Assembly: GCF_902459695.1 (NCBI RefSeq)
Contig: NZ_CABPRZ010000017.1
Coordinates: forward strand, 62,001-126,000
From: Pandoraea terrae
GTDB lineage: Bacteria; Pseudomonadota; Gammaproteobacteria; Burkholderiales; Burkholderiaceae
Direction of reading: 5' to 3'
Length of the DNA: 64,000 nt
The stretch's first letter is position 1, and every line of letters starts with the position of its first letter. This document shows positions 7,469-18,756 of the stretch, piece by piece. The notes under the pieces were generated by a model. The model worked only from the letters and a program-made list of their open reading frames with translations. It ran no database searches and was not told where the DNA came from. The translations under genes were made by a program, and so were the position numbers.

Positions 7469-7759
7469 ATGTCTTCTTCTGATGCTCCTTCCACTGCTTT
7501 CACAGAAACACCTCCCACCGAAACACCCGACGTAGAAACGGTCGACAGCATCCTTGAGCGAATGCTGGATGCGACAGACCGTTTGACCGAGGTCACGAGT
7601 CGTATTACGGCGATGGCGTCCGCCGCAGCGCAGGGCGGCACCGAATCACTCGACGAACCGTTCGCGGGAGCGTACTTCTCACAGATGGAAGACCTTGCCA
7701 TGAAAGCGCATGCCTTTGGCTGCTCGCTCGGGGAATGGGCGCGTCAAGCAAGGCAGTAA
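7469..7759 (+). CDS. small acidic helical protein of unknown function, downstream of C4-like RNA
   Basis: 96 residues. The first 25 are Ser/Thr/Pro-rich and low in complexity; the rest is predicted to be amphipathic helix (VDSILERMLDATDRLTEV ... FSQMEDLAMKAHAFGCSL). No signal peptide, membrane segment or catalytic motif. A GAGG Shine-Dalgarno sits about 8 bases before the ATG. It vaguely recalls small Pseudomonas proteins of the DUF3077/DUF6124 kind. The structured RNA just upstream suggests its expression is controlled at the RNA level. Function unknown. Confidence 0.7.
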   Translation: MSSSDAPSTAFTETPPTETPDVETVDSILERMLDATDRLTEVTSRITAMASAAAQGGTESLDEPFAGAYFSQMEDLAMKAHAFGCSLGEWARQARQ

Positions 7760-7772
7760 ACTCTTCTGACCT

Positions 7773-7813
7773 GTCCGCCTGAATCGGTCGCGACCCGGAT
7801 TCAGTACTCGGAC
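7773..7813 (+). terminator. stem-loop after the small gene
   Basis: Nested inverted repeats: GTCCG (7773-7777) with CGGAC (7809-7813) enclose CTGAATC (7779-7785) with GATTCAG (7798-7804). No T tract follows, so it may be a processing or Rho-dependent end. The remaining bases to 7964 hold no gene I can support. Confidence 0.45.
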
Positions 7814-7964
7814 ACACCGCATCACCAGCGAAGACCGCGGCTTCGCTTCACTATTCCAGCTCAGTTCCCGAGAGGATCAGACGCCGGTTTCTACGACCGC
7901 CCCTACCTCGACGGCGCGCTTCGCCGGCATCCTTCGACGGCCTTAACGGGCAGCGGCGGATCGA

Positions 7965-8564
7965 TTACTTCACTTCCTGGCGAACCGTCACCGTCCTGCC
8001 GCTCGGGAACGGCAGTTGTTTCAATGCCGCGTCAATCAGAAACGGCATGGCGGTCGCCAGCGAATTGCCGCCATCGGCCGTCTGCACCGAGACGCGATAG
8101 ACTTCCTTGCCCGATGCGCGCGACGTGAAGCGCAGCTGCAGCCCGGCCAGCGCGTAAGGATAGTCGCGTTCGACATACATCGGCGGGCCCCAGTAGCCGG
8201 GATACCCGCCCCAACCCCACGGCCGGCCCCACGGGCCCCGCATGAACATCGGGTCGTAAGCCGGCTCGGCCACGCGCAACGTCTGCTGCGTGATGCCGTA
8301 GTCCATGCCGATCAGGAAATTCGCGGAATTCGGGCTCTGTTCCGAAAATCCGTCGCTTGACAGCCGGTCACGCAGCCAACGTTCGTACGTCGCGTGCTCC
8401 TGATTATTCTGCTGATCGGCAGTGCGCGTGAGCGCATAGGTGCGCTGCCCGTCGAATCCCGGCGTCTCACCGAACGCCGTCACCTGGCTGGAGACCGTGC
8501 TGGCGCACCCGCCCAGCAACAATACCGCCCCGGCCACCCATGCCATTCCCCATCTTGCCCACAT
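7965..8564 (-). CDS. DUF4136-type outer-membrane lipoprotein
   Basis: A 199-residue exported lipoprotein. From the ATG at 8564 the N-terminus is a basic-hydrophobic signal ending in a lipobox LLGGCAS, so Cys about residue 20 would be acylated. The mature part contains a Gly/Trp/Pro-rich stretch (GPWGRPWGWGGYPGYWGPP) typical of DUF4136 proteins, which are periplasm-facing and of unknown function. An ATG at 8612 is in frame, but AGGAG lies just before 8564 and only this start gives a normal signal peptide. It is transcribed away from pepN. Confidence 0.8.
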   Translation of the reverse strand: MWARWGMAWVAGAVLLLGGCASTVSSQVTAFGETPGFDGQRTYALTRTADQQNNQEHATYERWLRDRLSSDGFSEQSPNSANFLIGMDYGITQQTLRVAEPAYDPMFMRGPWGRPWGWGGYPGYWGPPMYVERDYPYALAGLQLRFTSRASGKEVYRVSVQTADGGNSLATAMPFLIDAALKQLPFPSGRTVTVRQEVK

Positions 8565-8733
8565 GATCGACTCCTGAAGAAGGCTGCACGCGGCCGCCCT
8601 CCGGCCGCTCATTACAGCTTATGACGTTGGACGCGCCCGCCGTAACAAAATTCGGCATTTTTACGGCGCCGGCCCAATGTGGCAACAGTCCGTTACAATT
8701 TGGACATTCCCTGGCCGATAGAAGAAACCGTCC

Positions 8734-11445
8734 ATGCTCCGTACCGATATCGCAGGCGTCATCTCACGCGCCGACTACACCCCGCCGGCATTCCTGATCG
8801 AAACGGTCCGACTCGAGTTCGATCTCGATCCGGACTGCACCACCGTCACGAACCGCATGCGGCTCGTACGCAACCCCGCCGGCAACGGCGGCGATCTGAC
8901 GCTGCACGGCCAGGAACTCCAGCTCGTGAGCCTGGCCGTCGACGGCCAGGCGTGGCCCGGCTATCGTGTCGGCGACGAAGGACTGACGATCGTCGCGCCG
9001 CCCGACAGTTTCGAGCTGACCCTGGTGTCGCGCTGCAATCCGCTGGGCAATACCTCGCTCATGGGCCTGTATGTCTCCGGCGGCAACTTCTTCACGCAGT
9101 GCGAAGCTGAGGGATTTCGGAAAATTACCTACTTCCTCGACCGGCCCGACGTGATGTCCACGTACACGGTCACGCTGCGCGCCGATCGCGAAGCGTACCC
9201 TGTCCTGCTCGCCAACGGCAACCTTGTCGAAGAAGGCGGGTTGCCGGACGGCCGTCACTATGCCATCTGGGAAGATCCATTCAAGAAGCCCGCTTATCTG
9301 TTCGCGCTCGTGGCCGGCCGCCTCGTATGCGTCGAGGATCGCATCGTCGCCGGTGACGGCCGTGAGAAGCTGCTGCAGGTCTGGGTCCAGCCACAGGACC
9401 TCGACAAGACGCGGCACGCCATGGATTCGCTGATCCACGCGATCCGTTGGGACGAAACGCGCTTTGGCCGCGTGCTCGATCTCGACCGCTTCATGATCGT
9501 CGCCGTGAGCGACTTCAATATGGGCGCGATGGAGAACAAGGGGCTCAACATCTTCAACACCAAATACGTGTTGGCCGATGCCGCGACCGCCACCGACGAC
9601 GACTTCGGCAACATCGAAGCGGTTGTCGGCCACGAGTATTTCCACAACTGGACCGGCAATCGCGTGACTTGCCGCGACTGGTTCCAGTTGAGCCTCAAGG
9701 AAGGCCTGACCGTGTTCCGCGATCAGGAATTTTCGGCCGACATGATGGGCACCGAGTCCGGCCGCGCGGTCAAGCGCATCGACGACGTGCGCGTGCTGCG
9801 TCAGGCGCAGTTCCCGGAAGATGCCGGCCCGATGGCGCATCCGGTGCGCCCCGAGAGCTACCTCGAGATCAATAACTTCTACACGGTCACCGTGTACGAA
9901 AAAGGCGCCGAAGTCGTGCGCATGTACCAGACGCTGCTGGGCCGCGAGGGCTTTCGCCGCGGCATGGACCTGTACTTCGAGCGTCATGACGGCCAGGCCG
10001 TGACGTGCGACGACTTCCGCGCCGCCATGGCCGATGCCAACGGCACCGATCTCACGCAATTCGGCCGGTGGTACAGCCAGGCGGGCACGCCGCGCGTGAG
10101 CGTGAGCGCCGCCTATGACGAACCGTCGCACACCTATGCGCTTACGCTCACGCAAAGCTGCCCGAAGGTTGGCGTGGAGTTGCAGGACACCACGCTCGTC
10201 AAGCAGCCGTTTCATATCCCGTTCGCGCTTGGCCTGATCGACCGCGCCGGCAACGACATTCCCTTGCGCCTGATGGGCGAGCCGGCCGGCGCCCCAGCGC
10301 CGACGACGCGCGTGCTCGACCTCACGCGCGCGAGCCAGACCTTCATGTTTACCGATGTACCGCACATGCCGATGCCGTCGTTGCTGCGCGGTTTTTCGGC
10401 GCCGGTCATCGTCGAACACGACTACACCATCGACGAACTCGCCTTCCAGATGGCGCACGACAGCGATCCGTTCAACCGTTGGGAAGCCGGTCAGCGGCTG
10501 GCCACGCGCCAACTGCTCGCGCTGGTCGAATCGATCCAGCTGGGCCAGTTGCCCAGCGTCGACAGCTTCGTGCTGGAAGCCTTTCGCCTGGTCCTGCGCG
10601 ACGACACGCTCGATCCGGCCTTCCGTGCGCAGGCGCTGACGCTGCCGGCCGAAACCTACCTCGGCGAACAGATGACTGAGACGGACCCCGCGGCGATTCA
10701 TGCAGCGCGCCAATATCTGCGCCAGCGTCTGGCTGCCGCGCTCCATACGGAATGGCTCGCCGCATACCATAACCATCGCGTGCCGGGGACCTACCAACCC
10801 GATGCGGCGTCGGCCGGCCAGCGCGCGCTGAAGAACCTCGCGCTGTCCTATCTTATGGAACTGCCGGACGCGACCATGGTACAGACGGCGCGCACGCAAT
10901 ATGACAGCGCCGACAACATGACAGATCGATTCGCCGCGCTCGCCGCACTGGTGCATCGCGGCGGCGCCGCCATCGAGGCCGATGAGGCGCATGGCGCGCC
11001 ACATGCCGCCCAGGCGCTGGCGGATTTCTATACGCGGTTCGAGCGTGAGCCGCTGGCGATCGACAAGTGGTTCGCACTGCAAGCCATGCAGCGTGGCGAC
11101 GGCAGCCACTGCGTGATCGACGCCGTGCGGGCGCTGATGCAGCATCCGGCGTTCACCCTCAAGAATCCGAACCGCGCGCGCTCCCTGATCTTCAGCTTCT
11201 GCAGCGGCAATCCCTCGCAGTTCCATGCAGCGGACGGCTCGGGCTATGTGTTCTGGGTCGAACAGGTGCTGGCGCTCGATGCGCTCAACCCGCAAGTGGC
11301 GGCGCGTCTCGCGCGCTCGCTCGATCGCTGGCGCAAGTACACGCCGTCGCTGCGCGAACGCATGCGCGGCGCCCTGCAGCAGGTGTCCGCGCACAAGACC
11401 CTGTCGAAGGACGTTCGCGAGATCGTCGACAAGGCACTCGCCTAG
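8734..11445 (+). CDS. pepN: aminopeptidase N (M1 zinc metallopeptidase)
   Basis: 903 residues, close to the usual length of bacterial PepN. It removes N-terminal residues from peptides in the cytoplasm. The exopeptidase motif GAMEN is at residues 264-268 and the zinc site HEYFH at 300-304, with the third ligand Glu323 in LKEG. The N-terminal beta-saddle precedes these and the C-terminal helical domain follows. The start agrees with the family N-terminus (MLRTDIAGVISRADYTPP). A TACAAT -10-like box is at 8694-8699. It converges with metE, leaving six bases between stops. Confidence 0.97.
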   Translation: MLRTDIAGVISRADYTPPAFLIETVRLEFDLDPDCTTVTNRMRLVRNPAGNGGDLTLHGQELQLVSLAVDGQAWPGYRVGDEGLTIVAPPDSFELTLVSRCNPLGNTSLMGLYVSGGNFFTQCEAEGFRKITYFLDRPDVMSTYTVTLRADREAYPVLLANGNLVEEGGLPDGRHYAIWEDPFKKPAYLFALVAGRLVCVEDRIVAGDGREKLLQVWVQPQDLDKTRHAMDSLIHAIRWDETRFGRVLDLDRFMIVAVSDFNMGAMENKGLNIFNTKYVLADAATATDDDFGNIEAVVGHEYFHNWTGNRVTCRDWFQLSLKEGLTVFRDQEFSADMMGTESGRAVKRIDDVRVLRQAQFPEDAGPMAHPVRPESYLEINNFYTVTVYEKGAEVVRMYQTLLGREGFRRGMDLYFERHDGQAVTCDDFRAAMADANGTDLTQFGRWYSQAGTPRVSVSAAYDEPSHTYALTLTQSCPKVGVELQDTTLVKQPFHIPFALGLIDRAGNDIPLRLMGEPAGAPAPTTRVLDLTRASQTFMFTDVPHMPMPSLLRGFSAPVIVEHDYTIDELAFQMAHDSDPFNRWEAGQRLATRQLLALVESIQLGQLPSVDSFVLEAFRLVLRDDTLDPAFRAQALTLPAETYLGEQMTETDPAAIHAARQYLRQRLAAALHTEWLAAYHNHRVPGTYQPDAASAGQRALKNLALSYLMELPDATMVQTARTQYDSADNMTDRFAALAALVHRGGAAIEADEAHGAPHAAQALADFYTRFEREPLAIDKWFALQAMQRGDGSHCVIDAVRALMQHPAFTLKNPNRARSLIFSFCSGNPSQFHAADGSGYVFWVEQVLALDALNPQVAARLARSLDRWRKYTPSLRERMRGALQQVSAHKTLSKDVREIVDKALA

Positions 11446-11451
11446 GCGTCC

Positions 11452-13734
11452 TCAGGCGGCCCTTGACACCAGGCGTCGACGCACCACATGCGTGGCGGCG
11501 ACCATGTTTTCGAGGGCCGCATCCACCTGCGCCCAATCGCGCGTTTTCAAGCCGCAATCCGGATTGACCCACAAGCGCCCGGACGGAATCCGCGTCAACG
11601 CCGCCTCGATCAGGCCGGTCATTTCGTCCTGCGACGGCACGCGCGGCGAGTGGATGTCGTACACGCCCGGTCCGATTTCGTTCGGGTATTCGAACGTCTC
11701 GAACGCATCAAGCAACGCCATGTTCGAGCGCGTCGTTTCAATGGAGACCACATCGGCATCGAGCGCCGCGATCGACGGGAGAATGTCGTGAAACTCCGCA
11801 TAGCACATATGCGTGTGGATCTGCGTATCGTCGGCCACCCCTGACGACGCCACGCGAAACGCCTGCACAGCCCAGTCGAGATAGGTCTGCCAATCGCCCC
11901 GGCGCAGCGGCAATCCTTCGCGCAACGCGGGCTCGTCGATCTGGATCACGCGGATGCCCGCCTTTTCCAGCGCCGCAACTTCGTCGCGCAAGGCCAGTGC
12001 GATCTGCAATGCGGTGACTGCGCGCGGCTGATCGTCGCGCACGAACGCCCATTGCAGCATCGTCACCGGGCCTGTCAGCATGCCCTTCACCGGCTTTTTC
12101 GTCAGGCTTTGCGCGTAGGCGCTCCACGTCACCGTCATCGGTTCGGGCAGATACACGTCCCCGTAGATCACCGGCGGCTTGACGCAACGCGAGCCGTAGC
12201 TCTGCACCCAGCCGTTCTCCGTAATGGCATAGCCCCACAGCAATTCGCCGAAGTATTCGACCATGTCGTTGCGCTCCGCTTCGCCATGAACCAGCACGTC
12301 GAGGCCGTATGCCTCCTGCTTCTCGATGGCCAGGCGAATCTGTTCGCGCATGGCTTCCAGATAGTGCAGGTGCGAGAGTTCCCGGCGTTTGAATGCAGCG
12401 CGTGCCGCGCGAATCCCGGCCGTTTGCGGAAACGAACCGATCGTGGTCGTCGGCAGGGGCGGCAGTTTGAGCCACGCCTGTTGCGCTGCCGCGCGCTCGG
12501 GGTAGGCGCTGGCGCGGCGGGCATCGGCCTGGGTCAACGCGTCGCATTTGCGCTTGACGAGCGGATTGTGGATGCGCGCGGACGTGCGTCGCGCGCCCTG
12601 CGCCAGCGCATCCGCGTCGAACGCCGCCTGCACGCACGCCACGCCATCGACGAGCGCGCGCCGCAAGACGGCCACCTCGCCGAGCTTCTGAACTGCGAAA
12701 GCGAGCCATGCACGCAAATCCTCGTCGACACGCGTTTCACCGGCCAGATCGACCGGGCAGTGCATCAGCGAGCAGCTCGACGCCACCCACAGGCGTTCGC
12801 CCAACGTTTCGTACAACGGTTGCAACAGCGCGAGCGCACGTTGCAGATCGCAACGCCAGACATTGCGGCCATCGACGACGCCGGCCGACAACACCTTGTC
12901 CGACGGCCACGTTTTCGCGAGGATCGCCAGTTGTTCGGGTGCGCGCACGCCGTCGACATGCACCCCCGCCACCGGCAACGATGCCAGCCGCGCGGCGTGC
13001 GCCGAGACGTCGCCGAAATACGTGGCCAGGAGCAGTTGCGGGGCAACGGATGCCAGCCGCGCATATGCCGGCGCGAACGCCTCGGCCCACGAGGCCGGGA
13101 GATCCAGCGCAAAAATCGGCTCGTCGATCTGCACCCATGCCACGCCTTGCGCCTTCAGCCGTGCGAGCAGGCGTTCGTATTGCGTCAGCAGCGCAGGCAG
13201 GAGCGTCAGCCGGTCCGCCAGTCCCGCAGTCTCCTTGCCGAGGAACAGCAACGTCAGCGGCCCCACGAGCACTGGCTTCACGTTGAAACCGGCGGCACAG
13301 GCCTCGTCGACCTCGTCGAACAGCCATTCGACGCCCTCCCCGAACGCAGTCGACGGCGTGTATTCGGGCACGAGATAGTGGTAGTTCGTGTCGAACCACT
13401 TCGTCATTTCCATCGCCGGCTGGCCCGCCGTGCCGCGCGCCGCACCGAAGTAATCCGTCAGGGAAAGCGTCTTCGGGTCGGCCCCGAAGCGCGCCGGCAG
13501 ACCGCCCACGTGCGCCAGGGTCGTCAGCACCTGGTCATACCAATGAAAGTCGCCGACCGTCACCCAGTCGAGGCCCGCTTCGCGCTGCCATTGCCAGTTC
13601 GCCTGACGCAGCGCGCGGCCCGTTGCCTGCAACGCCGTCGCGTCGGCCTCGCCCCGCCAGAAGGATTCGAGCGCGAATTTCAATTCACGTTGCGCGCCGA
13701 TGCGCGGCAAACCAAGTACGTGGGCGTGTGCCAT
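11452..13734 (-). CDS. metE: cobalamin-independent methionine synthase
   Basis: About 760 residues. It transfers the methyl group of 5-methyltetrahydropteroyl-tri-L-glutamate to homocysteine, the last step of methionine synthesis. The zinc ligands are visible in the C-terminal barrel: His and Cys in THMCYAEF, Glu in VSIETTRSN and Cys in NPDCGLKTR; the N-terminal barrel starts [15 protein letters not shown]. The start at 13734 is preferred to an in-frame ATG at 13752 because AAGGA lies 7-8 bases before it. Divergent from metR, the expected regulator. Confidence 0.97.
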   Translation of the reverse strand: MAHAHVLGLPRIGAQRELKFALESFWRGEADATALQATGRALRQANWQWQREAGLDWVTVGDFHWYDQVLTTLAHVGGLPARFGADPKTLSLTDYFGAARGTAGQPAMEMTKWFDTNYHYLVPEYTPSTAFGEGVEWLFDEVDEACAAGFNVKPVLVGPLTLLFLGKETAGLADRLTLLPALLTQYERLLARLKAQGVAWVQIDEPIFALDLPASWAEAFAPAYARLASVAPQLLLATYFGDVSAHAARLASLPVAGVHVDGVRAPEQLAILAKTWPSDKVLSAGVVDGRNVWRCDLQRALALLQPLYETLGERLWVASSCSLMHCPVDLAGETRVDEDLRAWLAFAVQKLGEVAVLRRALVDGVACVQAAFDADALAQGARRTSARIHNPLVKRKCDALTQADARRASAYPERAAAQQAWLKLPPLPTTTIGSFPQTAGIRAARAAFKRRELSHLHYLEAMREQIRLAIEKQEAYGLDVLVHGEAERNDMVEYFGELLWGYAITENGWVQSYGSRCVKPPVIYGDVYLPEPMTVTWSAYAQSLTKKPVKGMLTGPVTMLQWAFVRDDQPRAVTALQIALALRDEVAALEKAGIRVIQIDEPALREGLPLRRGDWQTYLDWAVQAFRVASSGVADDTQIHTHMCYAEFHDILPSIAALDADVVSIETTRSNMALLDAFETFEYPNEIGPGVYDIHSPRVPSQDEMTGLIEAALTRIPSGRLWVNPDCGLKTRDWAQVDAALENMVAATHVVRRRLVSRAA

Positions 13735-13836
13735 GTCATTTGTCCTTGTCATTGTGTGGAGGGTGTCGTCCGCGCACGGTGCGAAGCGAGCGGCTACACC
13801 GGAACAGGCTGGCAGTATCGCGGGCGCTCATGTATT

Positions 13837-13860
13837 ATTCAAACGAAAGTTTTTGCGAAT
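13837..13860. promoter_or_regulatory. candidate MetR operator between metE and metR
   Basis: An AT-rich dyad in the divergent region: ATTC (13837-13840) ... GAAT (13857-13860), with an inner AAAC-GAAA-GTTT repeat. LysR regulators usually bind such imperfect dyads between divergent genes; the exact E. coli MetR consensus (TGAA-N5-TTCA) is not present, so this is tentative. Confidence 0.35.
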
Positions 13861-13877
13861 CATCATTAAATTAATTC

Positions 13878-14801
13878 ATGCAAAGAACGCCGATCGAATT
13901 GCGCCATCTTCAGACCCTGCTTGCCTTGCGCGATACGGGGAGTGTGTCGCGCGCGGCGCTCTGGCTGCATCTGACACAGTCGGCGCTCTCCCACCAGATC
14001 AAGGCGCTGGAAGATTTCTACGGGTTGTCGCTGTTCGTGCGCAAATCGGCGCCGTTGACGTTTACGCCGGCCGGCAAGCGTCTGCTGGCGTTGGCCGAGT
14101 CGGTTGTGCCGGCCGTCGAGGAGGCGGGGCGGGATCTGGTGCGCCTGTCGCAAGGCACCCAAGGCGCGTTGCGCATTGCGGTGGAGTGTCATACCTGTTT
14201 CGACTGGCTGATGCCTGCCATGGACGCGTTCCGCACGCGCTGGCCGGAGGTCGAACTGGATATCGTCTCGGGCTTTCATGCGGACCCGATCGGGCTGCTG
14301 CATCAGGACCGGGCGGATCTGGCCATCGTCTCGGAACACGACGCCGCCGAGGCCGTCGATTTTCATCCCCTTTTTCGCTTCCAGATGGTGGCGCTGCTGG
14401 CGAACGATCATCCACTGGCAGGCAAGCCGTTTCTCGTCGCCGAGGATTTTCGTGACGAAACCCTCATTACCTATCCCGTGCCGGATGACATGCTCGATCT
14501 CATCCGCCAGGTATTACGCCCGGCAGGCATCGAGCCAACACGCCGCACCAGCGAGCTGACCGTGGCGATTCTTCAGTTGGTGGCAAGCCGCCGGGGCTTG
14601 GCGGCGTTGCCCTTGTGGGCAGTCACGGGCTATCTGGAGCGACGCTATGTCAGCGCCCGCCCGATCACCGCGCAAGGATTGACGGCCGAGTTGTGGGCAG
14701 CGACCGTGCCGGCGGTGAGCGGCAAACCCTATATCGGCGAGTTCGTGGCGCTGATGCGCGAGACAAGCTTGCTCACACTGCCCGAGATCGAGTTGCTGTA
14801 G
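13878..14801 (+). CDS. metR: LysR-family regulator MetR
   Basis: 307 residues. The N-terminal winged helix-turn-helix reads ELRHLQTLLALRDTGSVSRA and then LTQSALSHQIKALE; the rest is a periplasmic-binding-protein-like effector domain. It is divergent from metE with a 143-bp shared control region, the classic metE/metR arrangement, in which MetR uses homocysteine as co-inducer to activate metE. The name rests on this position plus the family match. Confidence 0.9.
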   Translation: MQRTPIELRHLQTLLALRDTGSVSRAALWLHLTQSALSHQIKALEDFYGLSLFVRKSAPLTFTPAGKRLLALAESVVPAVEEAGRDLVRLSQGTQGALRIAVECHTCFDWLMPAMDAFRTRWPEVELDIVSGFHADPIGLLHQDRADLAIVSEHDAAEAVDFHPLFRFQMVALLANDHPLAGKPFLVAEDFRDETLITYPVPDDMLDLIRQVLRPAGIEPTRRTSELTVAILQLVASRRGLAALPLWAVTGYLERRYVSARPITAQGLTAELWAATVPAVSGKPYIGEFVALMRETSLLTLPEIELL

Positions 14802-14921
14802 GCTGCCGGTGTTGTCGCACGCCGTGTCACTGTCTTGCGGCTTGCGCGCGCGGGGCAGGTCGCAGGTTGCGCTCGGCGCGCATCGTCACGAGGCATGCCG
14901 AACGGGATCGGCTCGCAACAC

Positions 14922-16382
14922 TCAGTACTCCGCTTCCGGCCAGCAATGACCGTGTTGCGCGAGCATCGCCCCCGCCGCGACCGGCCCCCACGTACCCGCA
15001 CCGTAGTGCTTGGGCGGCTTGGTGCTCATGCGCCAATGCGCCTGAATCGGTTCGACCCAGCGCCACGCCTGTTCCTGTTCGTCGCGTCGCACGAATAGCG
15101 CCAGGCGGCCATGAATCGCGTCGAGCAGCAGCCGCTCATAGGCATCCATGCGTTTGCCGGAAAAGCACTGGTCGAAATCCAGATTCAAGGAAACACTCTC
15201 CAGTTGCATGCCGTCACCGGGCCGTTTGGCGAGGCAGTGCAGTCGAATGGACTCCTTGGGCTGCAAGCCGATCACCAGGCGGTTTGCGCCGGCGCGCAAC
15301 GACGACGCCCCGAGCAGGGCATGAGGCACGGCACGAAAATTGACGACGATCTCGGTGCCACGCTCGGGGAGCCGTTTGCCGGTACGAAGAAAGAATGGCA
15401 CGCCGGCCCAGCGCCAGTTGTCGATTTCCGCCTTGATCGCAACGAATGTCTCGGTCTGGCTGCCTGCAGGAATGCCGGCTTCCTGAACGTACGCCGGCAC
15501 CGGGATGCCGCGCGAGACACCCGCCTGATATTGGCCGCGCACCACGCACCGGCTCAATGCTTCACCGTCGATCGGCTTCAGGGCGCGCAGCACGCGAAGC
15601 TTTTCGTCGCGCACGGCATCGGCCGACATCGTGTGTGGCGGCTCCATGGCCACGATTGCCAGCAGTTGCAGCAAATGGTTTTGCACCATATCGCGCAGCG
15701 CGCCGGTCTGGTCGTAAAACTCCCCGCGTCCTTCCATGCCCAGCTCCTCGGCAATGGTGATCTGGACGCTGTCGATCCATTCGCGCCGCCATAGCGGTTC
15801 AAACAGTGCGTTGCCGAAACGCAGCGCGAGCAGGTTTTGCACGGATTCCTTGCCGAGGTAATGATCGATGCGATAAGTCTGCTGTTCGTCGAAAATCTCG
15901 CCTACCGTGTCGTTTATCTCCATCGACGACTTCAAGTCGTGACCGAGCGGCTTTTCCAATACGATACGGGCGGCCTCGTTCAACCCCGCGGTGGCAAGCC
16001 CGCGGCAAATAGACACGAACAACTGCGGCCCGGTTGCGAGATAGAACACCCTCGGCCCGCACGCGGCATTCAAGTGGGCGCCGAGCACCGAAAATTGATC
16101 CGGACACGCCAAGTCGAGAGAGATATAGTCGATGCGTCCGAGAAACGTCTCCCAGACCTGCGCGTCCCAATCAGCATCGACGTGAGGGCGCACGTTATCG
16201 TCTACCCACGCCAGGTAAGCCTCTGTATCGATCGCGACGCGCGCCACCGCGACGATGCGGCCCGCCTCGGCGAGCGTTCCGCTGCAATGTGCCCGATAAA
16301 GCGCCGGCAGGATCTTGCGCAGCGACAAGTCGCCGGTCGCGCCAAACAATACAAATGTAAAGGGAGGGGAAACGTCGATCAT
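14922..16382 (-). CDS. zwf: glucose-6-phosphate 1-dehydrogenase
   Basis: 486 residues. It oxidises glucose 6-phosphate to 6-phosphogluconolactone with NAD(P)+, feeding the Entner-Doudoroff and pentose phosphate routes. The nucleotide-binding stretch FVLFGATGDLSLRKILPALY is near the N-terminus and the substrate/catalytic motif RIDHYLGKESVQNL lies in the middle. Three ATGs open the frame (16409, 16391, 16382); 16382 is best placed behind AGGA with 9 bases between. It is last in the minus-strand sugar locus, 54 bases after the porin gene. Confidence 0.95.
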   Translation of the reverse strand: MIDVSPPFTFVLFGATGDLSLRKILPALYRAHCSGTLAEAGRIVAVARVAIDTEAYLAWVDDNVRPHVDADWDAQVWETFLGRIDYISLDLACPDQFSVLGAHLNAACGPRVFYLATGPQLFVSICRGLATAGLNEAARIVLEKPLGHDLKSSMEINDTVGEIFDEQQTYRIDHYLGKESVQNLLALRFGNALFEPLWRREWIDSVQITIAEELGMEGRGEFYDQTGALRDMVQNHLLQLLAIVAMEPPHTMSADAVRDEKLRVLRALKPIDGEALSRCVVRGQYQAGVSRGIPVPAYVQEAGIPAGSQTETFVAIKAEIDNWRWAGVPFFLRTGKRLPERGTEIVVNFRAVPHALLGASSLRAGANRLVIGLQPKESIRLHCLAKRPGDGMQLESVSLNLDFDQCFSGKRMDAYERLLLDAIHGRLALFVRRDEQEQAWRWVEPIQAHWRMSTKPPKHYGAGTWGPVAAGAMLAQHGHCWPEAEY

Positions 16383-16436
16383 GTTGAGCATTCCTGGTAA
16401 GTTCGGCAAAGCGCCGGCACGGCGAATCGGCTCACG

Positions 16437-17722
<1,286 letters not shown>

Positions 17723-17756
17723 ACTACTAATTTTTAATCCAGATGAATGCGTGTTG

Positions 17757-17775
17757 CCCGCCGTGTGGCGGCGGG
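17757..17775 (-). terminator. GC hairpin between the sugar kinase and the porin gene
   Basis: CCCGCCG (17757-17763), 5-nt loop, CGGCGGG (17769-17775). It lies shortly after the kinase stop in the direction of transcription and lacks a T tract, so it may attenuate or protect the upstream message rather than end it. Confidence 0.45.
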
Positions 17776-17793
17776 AAGCGCCTCAGGGTTTAT

Positions 17794-18756
17794 TTATGAA
17801 TTCGCCGCGTCGGTGAGTCGCTCGACAGCCGAGGGAACGCCTGCGCCCTGTTGTCGCAAGAAGTCTGAGACTTCCGCCTCCGACGGGGCGTAGGGCCCGC
17901 GATGGCAGCACGCGATGGCCGCGCAGGCTGCAGCGAATACGAGGCAGCCTGCGGGATCGGACGCCTGCCCGGACAACATGCGCGCGAGCCACCCGCCCAT
18001 CGCGGCATCGCCACATCCGACCGTGTCGCGCACCGGGACCGCATACGCCGGCTGAAAATACTCGCCGTGCGGCGTCAGCAGTTGCATGCCGTCCACGCCG
18101 CGCGTCAAGAGCACCGACGCCTCCGGGGCCCAGGCGCGCAACTGCGCGAGCGCCGCGTTTTCGCCGAGCCCCGGGAACAACCCGCGCAGATCCTCATCGG
18201 ACACCTTGATATAGGTTGCCAGCGCCGCCATCCGTCGCAATGTCGGCTGATACGCCGCGTCACTCATCAAGCTGCGGTAATTGGGATCGAACGCAATCCG
18301 TTTGCCAGCCGCATGCACGGCTTCGGCAACGTGCAGCAGGTGCTCCGCCAGCGGCTGGCGCGCCAGACTGATCGAGCCGAAATGTACGATGTCGACGGCG
18401 TCCAGCCAACCTGACGGCAAGCGCCCGGCATCGAACGCGAGATCGGCGCTGTTCTCGCCGATGAAGAAATATTGCGGCGGATGTTGCGAGGCGATCATCG
18501 CCAACAACGGTGGGCGGTCAACTTGTTGGAGGAAACGCAGATCCAATCCCGCCGCCGTGCTGCGGGCCATGATCTCGGCGCCGAAAACGTCGTGGCTGAC
18601 CGCGCCCGCAAACCCTGTCGGCACGCCCAAGCGGGCGCCAACGCGGGCCACATTCCAGCAGGAGCCGCCGGCCAGTGCGCGCCAGCTTTGCCCATCTTCG
18701 CGGATGAAGTCGGTCAGGGCTTCGCCGCAGATGACCAGTCGAGGCAAGGAGGTCAT
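17794..18756 (-). CDS. PfkB-family sugar kinase (probable fructokinase)
   Basis: 320 residues. The N-terminal [10 protein letters not shown] and the [15 protein letters not shown] motif bind the sugar; the C-terminal [15 protein letters not shown] supplies the catalytic Asp and anion hole of the ribokinase/PfkB family. The family phosphorylates sugars such as fructose. Its ATG overlaps the stop of pgi by 4 bases (ATGA), so it is coupled to a gene whose product uses fructose 6-phosphate; that points to fructokinase. The frame is open far upstream but only the part from 18756 is coding. Mannose or another ketose is possible. Confidence 0.85.
   Translation of the reverse strand: MTSLPRLVICGEALTDFIREDGQSWRALAGGSCWNVARVGARLGVPTGFAGAVSHDVFGAEIMARSTAAGLDLRFLQQVDRPPLLAMIASQHPPQYFFIGENSADLAFDAGRLPSGWLDAVDIVHFGSISLARQPLAEHLLHVAEAVHAAGKRIAFDPNYRSLMSDAAYQPTLRRMAALATYIKVSDEDLRGLFPGLGENAALAQLRAWAPEASVLLTRGVDGMQLLTPHGEYFQPAYAVPVRDTVGCGDAAMGGWLARMLSGQASDPAGCLVFAAACAAIACCHRGPYAPSEAEVSDFLRQQGAGVPSAVERLTDAANS

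Noticed and set aside
8764-11394. 876-codon open frame antisense to pepN
   Set aside because: It mirrors pepN codon by codon, a common artefact of high-GC coding DNA. The encoded string is Arg/His-rich without domains, while pepN has full catalytic motifs.
12052-13869. 605-codon open frame antisense to metE
   Set aside because: Shadow of metE; no protein-like motifs and no ribosome-binding site.
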